Under the pieces are notes generated by a model, which did not search any database, was not told where the DNA came from, and saw only the letters and a list, made by a program, of their open reading frames with translations. Made by a program: the position numbers and the translations under genes. From the NCBI GenBank assembly GCA_035544675.1, contig DATKCA010000048.1:1-26384 (forward strand): a stretch of DNA of 26,384 nucleotides, given 5' to 3'. Positions 13,970-22,629 of this stretch are shown here, piece by piece (the first letter of the stretch is position 1; every line of letters begins with the position of its first letter). This stretch comes from DATKCA01 sp035544675 (lineage in GTDB: Bacteria; Acidobacteriota; Thermoanaerobaculia; Gp7-AA8).

Positions 13970-16397
13970 TCGCACCACTCTTGTCATCGCGCTGCTGGCC
14001 ACGCTCCCCATCCCGGCCCTGGCCTCGCCCCGCGTCCGGCACACCATCAACGAGGGATGGACCTACACGGACGGCACGGTCGAACAGCGCGTGAACCTTC
14101 CGCACACCTGGAACGCCGGCGACGCCTTCGGCAAGACCAAGCCCTACCGGCGCGGCATCGGCTGGTATCGCCGGACTCTGTCGCTCGACCCGGCCCTGAA
14201 GGGAAAGCGGCTTTTCCTCTATTTCGAGGGCGCCAATCAGGTCGCGGACGTCTACGTGAACGACCGTCACGCCGGGCAGCACATCGGCGGATACACGGCC
14301 TTCGCGTTCGAGATCACGGACCTGGTCACGTTCGAGCGCGACGCCATCGCCGTCCGCGTCGACAACTCGCACGATCCCGACATCCCGCCCCTGAACGCCG
14401 ACTTCACGTTTTTCGGAGGCATCTATCGCGACGTCTGGCTGATGGCCACGGATCCGATTCACATCGATGTCCTCGACCACGCCTCCCCCGGCGTGTTCAT
14501 CACCAAGGACCGGACCCGCGGCACGGTCGTGAACCGGAGCGGCCGCAGCGCCCGGGTACGCGTCGTCCATCGGATCTTCGACGCCGCCGGCAGGGAGGTG
14601 GCCTCCAGCAGCTCCGCGCTCTCGATCGCCGCGGGTGCTTCCGCCCGTTTCGACGGGAGGACGCCCGCCGTTCCCGACCCCAGACTCTGGTCTCCCGATT
14701 CTCCATACCTCTATCGCGTGCGCACCGAAGTGCACGGCGGCGACCGGCTCCTCGACGCGATCGACAACCCTCTCGGATTCCGCACGTTCACGGCCGATCC
14801 GAACAAGGGTCTCACCCTCAACGGCCGGCTCCTCCCGCTGCGCGGCACGAACCGTCACCAGGATCTACCCGGTGTGGGCACCGCGGCCAGCAACGAGCAG
14901 CACCGCCGCGACGTCCGGCTGGTCAAGGAGAACGGCTTCAACTTCCTGCGCCTGGCCCACTACCCGCAGGACCCCGTCGTCCTCGACGAAGCCGATCGCG
15001 TCGGTCTGGTCATCTGGGAGGAGATTCCGATCGTCAATCTGATCGGGACCTCGCCGGCGTTCGCCGCGAACAGCGAGCGGATGCTCGTCGAGATGATCCG
15101 CCAGCACTTCAACCATCCGTCGGTGTTCTTCTGGGGCTACATGAACGAGGTCCTGCTCTCGAAGCCGAACCCGATGCCCGATCGCTACTACGAGATCGTG
15201 CCCGAGCTGGTGAGACGTCTCGAGAAGGTGGCGCGGGCCGAAGACCCGACCCGACTGACGGTGATGGCCCTCTCCTACCACGAAATCCTCGACGACCACG
15301 GCATCGCCTCGGTCCCCCACATCCTCGGTCTCAATCTCTATTTCGGCTGGTATTACGACGACTTCGATGCGTTCGGGCCGTTTCTCGACCGCATCCACGC
15401 CGAGCGGCCCGCCACGCCGATCATCGTCAGCGAGTACGGCGCGGACAGCGATGAGCGCGTGCACTCCACCGAGCCGAAGGCGTTCGACTACAGCTCCGAG
15501 CATGCGCAGAACTACCACGTCGCCTCGTTCCCCCAGCTCGAGAGCCGCCCGTTCATCCTCGGCACCGCCGTCTGGAACCAGTTCGACTTCGCCTCGGCGT
15601 TCCGGCAGAACACGAAAGTGGCGCTCAATCAGAAGGGGCTCTATTTCCACGACCGCACGCCGAAGGACATCGCGTTCTACTACCGCGCCAGCCTGACCGG
15701 CCAGCCGGTGCTGCACATCGCCAGCGAGTGGAGTGATCGCGCCGGTCGTACCGCAGAGGAACGGGTGCAACCGGTATGGGTCTACTCGAACCAGCCCGAG
15801 GTCGAACTGTTCGTGAACGGCCGTTCTGCGGGAGTCCGTCAGGTCGCCAATCGAACGGCGCGCTGGAACGTGGAGCTGGCCAGTGGCGCCAATCGCCTTC
15901 GCGCCCGGGCCGGCTCGATCGAGGATGCGACGACGATTCGCTACCACGATCGGAGTGACGGGCGCTTCGTCGCGGTGAACGCCGGCGGCGGCTACTCCTA
16001 TGTGGACGAGGCGCGCGTGGTCTGGGACGCCGATCACTCCTTCGGCGGCGGCAAGCCGCGGCGCGTCTACCGCCGCATCGTCTCGACCGGACACGACGCG
16101 CTGTTCCAGGCCATGCGTGAGGGGATGTCGCACTATCAGTTCGACGTGCCGGACGGGATCTATGACGTCACCCTGGGGTTCGCCGAGCACGATGCCAAAC
16201 CGGGTGAGCGCGTCTTCTCGGTCCGGATCAACGGGCGGCTTCTGGTCCGCGATCTCGATCTCGCAGCCGAGCTCGGCCCCTTCACCGCTGCCACCCGCAG
16301 CACGACCGTGGAGGCGGCGAACGGCAGCGGGATCCGGATCGACTTCACCGCCTCGCACGGCCTGCCGTCCATCGCCACTATCATGATCCGGCCATGA
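13959..16397 (+). CDS. Secreted GH2 family glycosidase with C-terminal malectin domain (beta-galactosidase-like)
   Basis: This 812-aa protein begins with a signal peptide (residues 1-23, ending PALAS). A GH2 sugar-binding domain follows (LPHTWNAGDAFG, GIGWYRR, FEGANQVADVYVN), then an immunoglobulin-like domain (about 160-270) and a TIM barrel. The acid/base is E397 in WGYMNEV and the nucleophile is E492 in IIVSEYGAD. A further Ig-like segment precedes a malectin-type carbohydrate-binding domain (about 670-812; VNAGGGYSYVDEARVVW, then PDGIYDVTLGFAEHD). It should hydrolyse beta-galactosides or related glycans outside the cytoplasm; the exact sugar is uncertain. ATGs at 13959 and 13962 are equivalent. 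Its stop overlaps the next start (ATGA). Confidence 0.88.
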   Translation: MMNSRTTLVIALLATLPIPALASPRVRHTINEGWTYTDGTVEQRVNLPHTWNAGDAFGKTKPYRRGIGWYRRTLSLDPALKGKRLFLYFEGANQVADVYVNDRHAGQHIGGYTAFAFEITDLVTFERDAIAVRVDNSHDPDIPPLNADFTFFGGIYRDVWLMATDPIHIDVLDHASPGVFITKDRTRGTVVNRSGRSARVRVVHRIFDAAGREVASSSSALSIAAGASARFDGRTPAVPDPRLWSPDSPYLYRVRTEVHGGDRLLDAIDNPLGFRTFTADPNKGLTLNGRLLPLRGTNRHQDLPGVGTAASNEQHRRDVRLVKENGFNFLRLAHYPQDPVVLDEADRVGLVIWEEIPIVNLIGTSPAFAANSERMLVEMIRQHFNHPSVFFWGYMNEVLLSKPNPMPDRYYEIVPELVRRLEKVARAEDPTRLTVMALSYHEILDDHGIASVPHILGLNLYFGWYYDDFDAFGPFLDRIHAERPATPIIVSEYGADSDERVHSTEPKAFDYSSEHAQNYHVASFPQLESRPFILGTAVWNQFDFASAFRQNTKVALNQKGLYFHDRTPKDIAFYYRASLTGQPVLHIASEWSDRAGRTAEERVQPVWVYSNQPEVELFVNGRSAGVRQVANRTARWNVELASGANRLRARAGSIEDATTIRYHDRSDGRFVAVNAGGGYSYVDEARVVWDADHSFGGGKPRRVYRRIVSTGHDALFQAMREGMSHYQFDVPDGIYDVTLGFAEHDAKPGERVFSVRINGRLLVRDLDLAAELGPFTAATRSTTVEAANGSGIRIDFTASHGLPSIATIMIRP

Positions 16398-17242
16398 TCG
16401 CTCGCGCTCTGGCCGTCCTGCTCCTTCTCGCCGGCTGCGCGTCGTGGCCTACCGGCGAGACTCCGCTGAACGTCATGACATTCAACATCCGCCTGAACCT
16501 GGCCAGCGACGGTCCGAATGCCTGGCCTCATCGCAAGGAGCTGGTTGCGCGCATGATCAGCTCGCAGAAGGCCGATCTGGTCGGCCTGCAGGAGGCCCTT
16601 CCCGAACAGCTCGAAGATCTGGCCACGCTGCTCCCCGACTACGCCCGCTTCGGCGACGGCCGCTCCGCGGTGCGCGGCGGAGAGTTCTGCGCGATCCTCT
16701 ATCGCAAGACGCGGTTCGAAGTCCTCGAGCACGACACGTTCTGGCTGTCCGAAACGCCGTCGGTGGCAGGCAGTAAGGGATGGGACGGGGCCCACGAGCG
16801 CATCCTGACGTGGGGCCGTATGCGCGATCGCCGCACCGGGCAACTCTTCTTCCATTTCAACACGCATCTCGACCACGTCGGGAAGGTGGCCCGTCGCGAG
16901 GGTGCTCTCCTCATCGTGAGCAGAGTGGCGGACATCGCCGGCAACGCTCCGGCCATCCTCACGGGCGACTTCAACGATCTTCCGGATTCCGAGCCGTATC
17001 GCATCATCAGGCGTGCCGGATTCCACGACGCGCTCGAGATCTCGCGCACGCCCCATCGCGGGCCGATGTCGTCATGGAACGCGTTCAAAGCCATCGAGCC
17101 GGGTCGCCGGATCGACTTCGTGTTCGTGCGCGGCGAGGTCGATGTGCTCCGCCACACCATTCTCCCCGACACGTTCGGCGGAAGGTTCCCGTCAGATCAC
17201 CTGCCGGTCGTGGCAAAAGTGGTTTTGAAGGATGAAGGATGA
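16394..17242 (+). CDS. Endonuclease/exonuclease/phosphatase family lipoprotein
   Basis: This 282-aa protein carries a lipoprotein signal with lipobox LLAGC (C15) and is expected to be anchored in the outer or inner membrane. All EEP superfamily motifs are present: N31 in MTFNIR, Q66/E67 in GLQEALPEQ, H158 in FNTHLDH, D192/N194 in TGDFNDLP, and D268/H269 in SDHLPV. The metal-dependent phosphoesterase chemistry is known for the fold. Secreted members coupled to glycosidases may act on phosphate- or lipid-linked substrates, but the substrate here is not evident. ATGA overlap with the GH2 stop indicates coupling. The stop lies inside a GAAGGAT triplicate, so slippage would alter the last residues. 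Confidence 0.88.
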   Translation: MIARALAVLLLLAGCASWPTGETPLNVMTFNIRLNLASDGPNAWPHRKELVARMISSQKADLVGLQEALPEQLEDLATLLPDYARFGDGRSAVRGGEFCAILYRKTRFEVLEHDTFWLSETPSVAGSKGWDGAHERILTWGRMRDRRTGQLFFHFNTHLDHVGKVARREGALLIVSRVADIAGNAPAILTGDFNDLPDSEPYRIIRRAGFHDALEISRTPHRGPMSSWNAFKAIEPGRRIDFVFVRGEVDVLRHTILPDTFGGRFPSDHLPVVAKVVLKDEG

Positions 17243-17247
17243 AGGAC
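17227..17247. repeat. GAAGGAT heptamer, three tandem copies
   Basis: Three 7-nt units (the last with a terminal C) span the stop codon of the EEP gene and fill the short gap before the convergent GH3 gene. Confidence 0.6.
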
Positions 17248-17272
17248 ATGAACCGCCCTCACGCCCCGAAAC

Positions 17273-19426
17273 CTACTTCAGCTCGACCGCCCCTCCCACC
17301 CCGCCCACGGAGCTCCCTCCCACCCACACGTTGAACGCCCCCGGCTCGAAGATCCAGCCGCGGTCGCCCCAGAAGCGGAGCTCCTCGCGCGCCACCGTGA
17401 ACTCGACGCGCCTCGACTCCCCCGGCGCCAGCGTCACCCGGCGGAACCCCTTCAGCTCCCTCACTGGACGCGACACGGTGGCCACCGGATCATTGATGTA
17501 GAGCTGGACGACTTCGTCCCCGGCGCGCGCGCCGGCATTCTTCACCTCGGCGGAGACCACCATGCCGCCGCCGGCCGCTCGCGCGGAAAGGCCGGAGTAC
17601 TCGAACCGCGTATACGACAGCCCGTGGCCGAACGGATACAGCGGCGAGTTCGGCACGTCGATGTATTTCGTCGTGTACCGATGGTTCGGATCTTCGGGTC
17701 GTCCCGTGGGGAGGCTGTTGTAATAGATCGGAACCTGCCCGAGGGTCCGCGGAATCGTCACGGGGAGCTTGGCGCTCGGATTGACGTCCCCGAACAGCAC
17801 GTCGGCGACCGCGTGCCCGCCCTGAGTGCCGGGAAACCATGCCCACACGATGGCCGGGACGTTCTCCGCCGCCCAGCGAATCGTCAGCGGACGGCCGCTC
17901 ATCACGACCAGCGCCACCGGCTTCCCGGCCGCGACGACCTGCTCGAGCAACTGCTGCTGGCGTCCGGGCAGATCGAGGAAGGCGCGCGAGTTCGCCTCAC
18001 CGCTCATCTTCCCCTGTTCGCCGAGGGCCATGAGGACGAGGTCGGCCTGGCGGGCGATGGAGACGGCGCTCGCAATCTCCTCGTCCGTTGCGCTGAGGAC
18101 AGTCCCGCCGCTGGCGTGGAGGATGCGCGTGGCCGGCGACACCTTGGCCCGCACTCCCTCCAGCAGCGCGATCGCTTCGTCCGGCTTCCCCCCCGCGTAC
18201 CACGAGCCGAGCATGTCTTCCCGGCTGTCGGCGAGCGGGCCGATGACCGCGAGCGTGGCGACGTTCTTCGCGAGCGGAAGGACGTCGCGCTCGTTCCTGA
18301 GCAGCACGATCGACTTCTGGGCGACGCGGCGCGCGGCCTCGAGATGCTCCCTGGCCAGGAGCACGCTCTTCTCGCGCGACTCGTCCACGTACGGCTGCTC
18401 GAAGAGTCCGAGGGCGAACTTTGCGCGCAGGACGCGGCGGACGGAGCGGTCGACGACGGAGACGGGAAGGCGGCCGTCGTTGACGGCGGCGGCCAGCGTC
18501 GCGTAGCTGCCGTCGACCATGGCCATGTCGACACCGGCGGTGATCGCCTTGATCGCGGCGTCTCCCAGCGTCGCGGCCACGCCGTGCTTGATCAGCTCCT
18601 GCACGGCCGTGAAGTCGCTGTCGACGATGCCACGGAAGCGCCATTCGTCGCGGAGGATCTCCGTCAGCAGGTGCGCGTTCGCCGTGGCCGGGACGCCGCT
18701 CACCGTGTTGAACGACGTCATGATGGTCCAGACACCCGCGTCGACGGCGGCCTTGAACGGCGGGAGGTAGATCTCGCGCAACAACCTCTCCGACATGTCC
18801 ACCGTGTTGTAGTCCCTCCCCGCCTCGGCCGCGCCGTAGGCGGCGAAGTGTTTCGCGCAGGCCAGGATGGAGTCGGGAGCGGAGAGGTCCCTGCCCTGGT
18901 ATCCGCGCACGTAGGCGGCGGCCAGGACCGATCCGAGGAAGGGGTCTTCGCCGGCGCCTTCGGCGATGCGGCCCCAGCGGGGATCGCGGGCGATATCGAC
19001 CATCGGGGAGAACGTCCAGCGGATGCCGATCGCCGCGGCCTCGCGCGCGGCGATGCGGGAAGCCAGCTCCACCGACTCCGGATCCCAGGTGCTGGCCATG
19101 CCGGGCGGGATCGGGAAAATGGTGCGCAGTCCGTGAATCACGTCGTGACCGAAGAGGAGCGGGATCTTGAGGCGTGACTCCTCCACGGCGATGCGCTGCA
19201 GGGTGTTGGTCTCGGTGACGTTACCGAATCCGAAGAGCGCCCCGGTCGCTCCCCTGGCGACCATCTCCGGGATCTCCGGCTTCGAGGGCGTGTACTGGCT
19301 GAGCTGGCCGAGCTTCTCCTCGAGCGTCATGCGGGCCAGAAGCGCATCCACGCGCTCGTCGACCGAAGGCGTCTGCGCGGTGGCCCGTGCCGTGAACAGA
19401 AGCAGCAGCAGTAGTGCGCGTTGCAT
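17273..19426 (-). CDS. bglX: Secreted GH3 family beta-glucosidase (BglX-like)
   Basis: This 717-aa protein has a signal peptide (1-18). The GH3 N-terminal barrel includes LLFGHDVIHGLRTIFP (90-105), RWTFSPMVDIARDPRWGR, the KHF triad at K192-F194 and the nucleophile D271 in RGIVDSDFTAVQELIKHG. This matches E. coli BglX closely in pattern. A GH3 C-terminal alpha/beta domain follows (about 365-580; VAVIGPLADS and AGKPVALVVMSGRPL), then a fibronectin-III-like domain (about 625-705; DEVVQLYINDPVATVSRPVRELKGF). Periplasmic hydrolysis of beta-linked oligosaccharides is expected. Its ATG directly abuts the TGA of the esterase gene upstream, so the two form a minus-strand operon. It converges on the EEP gene with a 30-bp gap. 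Confidence 0.92.
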   Translation of the reverse strand: MQRALLLLLLFTARATAQTPSVDERVDALLARMTLEEKLGQLSQYTPSKPEIPEMVARGATGALFGFGNVTETNTLQRIAVEESRLKIPLLFGHDVIHGLRTIFPIPPGMASTWDPESVELASRIAAREAAAIGIRWTFSPMVDIARDPRWGRIAEGAGEDPFLGSVLAAAYVRGYQGRDLSAPDSILACAKHFAAYGAAEAGRDYNTVDMSERLLREIYLPPFKAAVDAGVWTIMTSFNTVSGVPATANAHLLTEILRDEWRFRGIVDSDFTAVQELIKHGVAATLGDAAIKAITAGVDMAMVDGSYATLAAAVNDGRLPVSVVDRSVRRVLRAKFALGLFEQPYVDESREKSVLLAREHLEAARRVAQKSIVLLRNERDVLPLAKNVATLAVIGPLADSREDMLGSWYAGGKPDEAIALLEGVRAKVSPATRILHASGGTVLSATDEEIASAVSIARQADLVLMALGEQGKMSGEANSRAFLDLPGRQQQLLEQVVAAGKPVALVVMSGRPLTIRWAAENVPAIVWAWFPGTQGGHAVADVLFGDVNPSAKLPVTIPRTLGQVPIYYNSLPTGRPEDPNHRYTTKYIDVPNSPLYPFGHGLSYTRFEYSGLSARAAGGGMVVSAEVKNAGARAGDEVVQLYINDPVATVSRPVRELKGFRRVTLAPGESRRVEFTVAREELRFWGDRGWIFEPGAFNVWVGGSSVGGVGGAVELK

Positions 19427-20233
19427 TCAGCGTCCTCTCATCACCCACCGCAGTCCCCGCGACAGCGCGCCGGGAAAAAGCGAGTTGTGGGTCTCGTCGT
19501 CCATGATCTCGCGCCGCACATCGTACTTGCGCCCCTGCAGTTTCGTGGTGAAACGTCGCAGATCGGTGCTCATCATCGGGTTCTCGATCGACCCGACGGC
19601 GAAGTGCGCGCGCCCCTTCGGCTTCGGCGTCTCCTTTTTCTGCAGCTCGAACATCATCCGGTCGTCGTACCAGAGCGACGGGCTCACCACCACGTAGCCG
19701 CTGAAGAGATCGGGCGCGGTCAGAAGCATCCAGCTCGCAAAAAGCCCACCATAAGAGTGGCCGACGAGAACCCGCTCGCCGCTGCTCCGGTACGTGCCAT
19801 CGATCAGGGGCAGGAGCTCATCGCGCAGAAAGGCGTGGAACTTCGGCCCTCCACCCGAATGCTTCTGGTACTCCGGTCCGTAGCCGCCCTCGAGCGTATG
19901 CGTCGGCGTGTAGTCGCGCGTACGGTTCAGCCTGTATTGGGGAGGGCCGTCGTAGGCGATGCCGACCAGGATGGCCCAGCGCAGGTCGTTGCGGCCGGCC
20001 AGATGCTCCACCACGTTGTGCGCGATGGCGAACGAGTAGTCGGCATCGAGCAGATACACCACCGGATAGCGATCCTTCCCCTCTTCGTAGCCGGGCGGCA
20101 GGCTGACGTAGAGCTTGTAGGCGATTCCGTTGGTCTTCGCGGTGAGGTGGTGGATCGTGGTGCGGGGGATGATGACCGGGTCCGCGGCCGCGGTCAGAGA
20201 GACGAGAAGCGTGGAGAGCACGAGAGCCTTCAT
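19427..20233 (-). CDS. Secreted alpha/beta-hydrolase, esterase of the Fes/IroE-like family
   Basis: This 268-aa protein has a signal peptide (1-17). The alpha/beta-hydrolase fold shows PVVYLLDADYSFAIAHNVVE (57-76), nucleophile elbow GHSYGG with S160, and catalytic His probably H249 in DDETHNS. The family includes siderophore and carbohydrate esterases. Next to a GH3 enzyme, a carbohydrate ester (acetyl or feruloyl) is a plausible substrate, but this is inference. The ATG at 20233 is chosen over the longer in-frame opening because the signal peptide begins there and the upstream part overlaps the divergent kinase. TAGAAT lies 8 nt upstream with no Shine-Dalgarno. Only 26 bp separate it from the kinase start. 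Confidence 0.82.
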   Translation of the reverse strand: MKALVLSTLLVSLTAAADPVIIPRTTIHHLTAKTNGIAYKLYVSLPPGYEEGKDRYPVVYLLDADYSFAIAHNVVEHLAGRNDLRWAILVGIAYDGPPQYRLNRTRDYTPTHTLEGGYGPEYQKHSGGGPKFHAFLRDELLPLIDGTYRSSGERVLVGHSYGGLFASWMLLTAPDLFSGYVVVSPSLWYDDRMMFELQKKETPKPKGRAHFAVGSIENPMMSTDLRRFTTKLQGRKYDVRREIMDDETHNSLFPGALSRGLRWVMRGR

Positions 20234-20241
20234 CGAGCCCG

Positions 20242-20247
20242 ATTCTA
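20242..20247 (-). promoter_or_regulatory. Candidate near-leaderless -10 (TAGAAT) for the esterase/GH3 operon
   Basis: TAGAAT on the minus strand lies 8 nt before the esterase ATG; no ribosome binding site or clear -35 is seen. The same bases overlap the AGGTGAG (20247-20253) that serves as Shine-Dalgarno for the divergent kinase. Confidence 0.4.
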
Positions 20248-20259
20248 GGTGAGATACTG

Positions 20260-21933
20260 ATGGCGATCCGCGCAATGAGAAGACGCTGGCTGTGGGTTGC
20301 CCTGACCCTGGCAGTGCTCGCCGCCGCTTCGGTGGTGGTGCTGCTGCGTCCAGGCGACTTCGATTCCGCCCCGCCGATGACGACACCCACCGTCGATTAC
20401 TCTCCGCCTCCGGTTCAAGCGACACCTCCGCCCGTCGTCGAAACGTCCGCTCCCGTCGTTCAGCCCCCGGTCATGGCGCCCATGCAGCCGGCGCCGGCGA
20501 CGTCGCGATCTGCGCCGGCGTTCCAGGCCGATCGCGAGCTGACCTCCACCGCGAACATCGCCTTCAACACGCCAGAGACGATGACCGCCGGCGAAGCGGG
20601 CATCATCCATCTGCTCCTCGACCTGGAGCGGCGAGGCTCCGAGCTCGAGATCGAGATTCGGGGAGAGGGTCCCACCTCGTCCGCCGTGATCCGGGCCGGT
20701 GAATCGATGGAGGCGCGACTGGCGGGCTCCGCGTTCGACATCCGCGCCATCACGCCGGAGCTGCAGGCCATCAGCGCGCGCGACACGACCGAGTGGCAGT
20801 GGGAGATCACGCCGCGTGAGGAAGGCCGTCAGCGCCTCTTCCTCACCATCAACGCCATCGTCGGCGGGACCTCGAAGCGATCGATTCGGACGTTCGACCG
20901 GACCATCGACGTCCGTGTGAAGCCGGCCGGCCCGGCCCGCTGGATCCTCCCGGCCGGCGCCATCCTCGCTCTCCTGGCCGCCCTGCTGCATGTCCGGCGG
21001 CGGCGGGAGACCGCCTCCACGCAGCCGACGGCGGTCCTCTCGTCCACCGCTCCGCGCATCACAGGATTCGAGACGGGCGAGGTGGTCGCCGGCCGCTATC
21101 GCATCCTGCGCCTCGTCGGAAAAGGAGGGATGGGCGCGGTGTACGCGGCCGAGGATCTGGAGTTCGAGCGGGAGGAGGTGGCGGTCAAGACGATTCTCTC
21201 CACCGGCGAGGACGAGGAGCGCGCTCTGGCGCGCTTCAAACGCGAGATCCAGCTGGCGCGCCGCGTCGCCCATCCCAACGTCTGCCGCATCTTCGACGTC
21301 GGCTATCACACCGCCGGCGGCGGAAGGATCATCTTCGTCACCATGCAGCTCGTGGCCGGCCAGTCGCTGGCGGCATTCATTCGCAGGCGGGGACGGCTGG
21401 CTGAGCGCGAGGCGCTGCCGATCATCGCCCACATCGCGGCGGCGCTCGAAGCCACCCATGCGGCGGGCCTCATCCATCGCGACGTGAAGAGCGCCAACGT
21501 CATGCTGGCGGAGAAGGATCAGTCCGCCGTCCTCATGGACTTCGGCCTCGCCTGCGCCGACACGCAGGATCCCACCGATCCTTCCATCACCAAGACCGGC
21601 GCGGTCGTCGGGAGCCCGATGTACATGGCGCCCGAGCAGGCCGAAGGCGGCGCGCTCACACCGGCCACCGACATCTACTCATTCGGAACCGTGATCTACG
21701 AGATGGTCACCGGACGCCTCCCGTTCGAAGGCACGACGCCGATGAGCGTGCTGGCCAAACGTCTGCGCGAGGCTCCCACTCCCCCCACCCGCTTCGCCGC
21801 CGATCTCGATCCGGTGTGGGAGGTGACGATCCTCAAATGCCTGGAGCGCGATCCGGCACGCCGCTTTCAGAGCGCATTGGACGTGATCCGCGCGCTCGAG
21901 GGCAGCGGCGAGCGCGAGACGCAGGTGATGTGA
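20260..21933 (+). CDS. Receptor-type Ser/Thr protein kinase with N-terminal extracytoplasmic domain
   Basis: This 557-aa protein has a membrane helix at 10-29, then a Pro-rich stalk (31-85). An extracytoplasmic beta-rich domain follows (about 90-222) with a W-x-W-x-x-x-P segment (W179, W181, P185). A second helix lies at 227-245, and the kinase at 280-548 in the cytoplasm. Kinase motifs are complete: GKGGMGAVY (287-295), K310 in EVAVK, E329 in the C-helix, HRDVKSAN (406-413), DFG (427-429) and APE (457-459). This reverses the usual PknB order, in which the kinase is N-terminal. Signals sensed outside should be relayed inward by phosphorylation. The neighbouring secreted glycosidases suggest, but do not prove, a nutrient cue. 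AGGTGAG 6 nt upstream supports the ATG. Confidence 0.92.
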   Translation: MAIRAMRRRWLWVALTLAVLAAASVVVLLRPGDFDSAPPMTTPTVDYSPPPVQATPPPVVETSAPVVQPPVMAPMQPAPATSRSAPAFQADRELTSTANIAFNTPETMTAGEAGIIHLLLDLERRGSELEIEIRGEGPTSSAVIRAGESMEARLAGSAFDIRAITPELQAISARDTTEWQWEITPREEGRQRLFLTINAIVGGTSKRSIRTFDRTIDVRVKPAGPARWILPAGAILALLAALLHVRRRRETASTQPTAVLSSTAPRITGFETGEVVAGRYRILRLVGKGGMGAVYAAEDLEFEREEVAVKTILSTGEDEERALARFKREIQLARRVAHPNVCRIFDVGYHTAGGGRIIFVTMQLVAGQSLAAFIRRRGRLAEREALPIIAHIAAALEATHAAGLIHRDVKSANVMLAEKDQSAVLMDFGLACADTQDPTDPSITKTGAVVGSPMYMAPEQAEGGALTPATDIYSFGTVIYEMVTGRLPFEGTTPMSVLAKRLREAPTPPTRFAADLDPVWEVTILKCLERDPARRFQSALDVIRALEGSGERETQVM

Positions 21934-21936
21934 GCG

Positions 21937-22125
21937 ATGAACGAATTCATCCCCGTCATCTGCCCCTACTGCGGCGAGCCGGCCGAGCTCGACTTCGAAG
22001 ACCAGGGTTGGAGCCGCCAGACCTACGTGCAGGACTGTCCCGTCTGTTGTCAGCCCTGGCAGGTCGAGCTCACCCGCGACCGCGACGGCGACTGGAACGC
22101 GTCGCTGAAGACCGCCGACGAATGA
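21937..22125 (+). CDS. CPXCG motif cysteine-rich zinc-ribbon protein
   Basis: This 62-aa protein has a CPYCG motif at 9-13 and a CPVCC motif at 34-38. These give a four-cysteine zinc site and place it in the small CPXCG family widely conserved in Gram-negative bacteria. The tail is acidic. The function of the family is unknown; protein-protein or nucleic-acid contact is typical for zinc ribbons. It starts three bases after the kinase stop, so it is probably co-transcribed with it. The length and cysteine spacing fit a complete protein despite its size. Confidence 0.87.
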   Translation: MNEFIPVICPYCGEPAELDFEDQGWSRQTYVQDCPVCCQPWQVELTRDRDGDWNASLKTADE

Positions 22126-22134
22126 TCGGGCCGG

Positions 22135-22572
22135 TCAGTACGTCACGTTCAGGAAGTTGTACATCTCCCTGAACTGCTTGCCGCCGACCTCGAAATAGGC
22201 CTGGGCGCGGATCGACAGCGGCTCGGTCGGATCGAGCCCCTCTTCCGAGGCGAAGGCCATGGCCGACAGATTGAACACCTTGGTTTCACCCGCCGCGAGC
22301 GTCTCGTTCAGGACGCGTTCGGTGGGACGAATCCCAAACTGAACCATGCCCGGAGAGGCCACTCTCACAGAGCGCACGATGATCGGCTCTCCGGCGAGAT
22401 TCGTGATCTGCACATTGATACCGACGGGCGCCTCGAATCCGGAGCCGAAGAACGGCTGGCCGGTCGCAGCAACGCTGAGCTCGGGACGCGGGATGTTCGC
22501 CGGCCGCTGAGCCCCGGTGGCGCACGCCGCCGCAATGACGAGAGAGATGGCGACAACCCTGCGTTTCTGCAT
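22135..22572 (-). CDS. Hypothetical lipoprotein with a beta-sandwich-like domain
   Basis: This 145-aa protein has a basic n-region (MQKRRV), a hydrophobic segment and a lipobox-like IAAAC (C17). The remainder is beta-rich, with alternating hydrophobic strands (VGINVQITNLAGEPIIVRSV, then ETKVFNLSAMAF), like an immunoglobulin-type or late-embryogenesis-type fold. I recognise no named family. It converges on the CPXCG gene with a 9-bp gap and stands alone on its strand. The ATG is preceded by TAGAAT 6 nt upstream and by no Shine-Dalgarno. Periplasm-facing location is inferred from the lipobox. Confidence 0.7.
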   Translation of the reverse strand: MQKRRVVAISLVIAAACATGAQRPANIPRPELSVAATGQPFFGSGFEAPVGINVQITNLAGEPIIVRSVRVASPGMVQFGIRPTERVLNETLAAGETKVFNLSAMAFASEEGLDPTEPLSIRAQAYFEVGGKQFREMYNFLNVTY

Positions 22573-22578
22573 CGTGCG

Positions 22579-22584
22579 ATTCTA
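22579..22584 (-). promoter_or_regulatory. Candidate leaderless promoter -10 (TAGAAT)
   Basis: TAGAAT on the minus strand ends 6 nt before the lipoprotein ATG. That spacing would put the transcription start at or next to the start codon. Confidence 0.45.
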
Positions 22585-22629
22585 TCCCCGGGCCCGACTT
22601 TTCCATCGCCGGCATTGCATGATGGCGGG

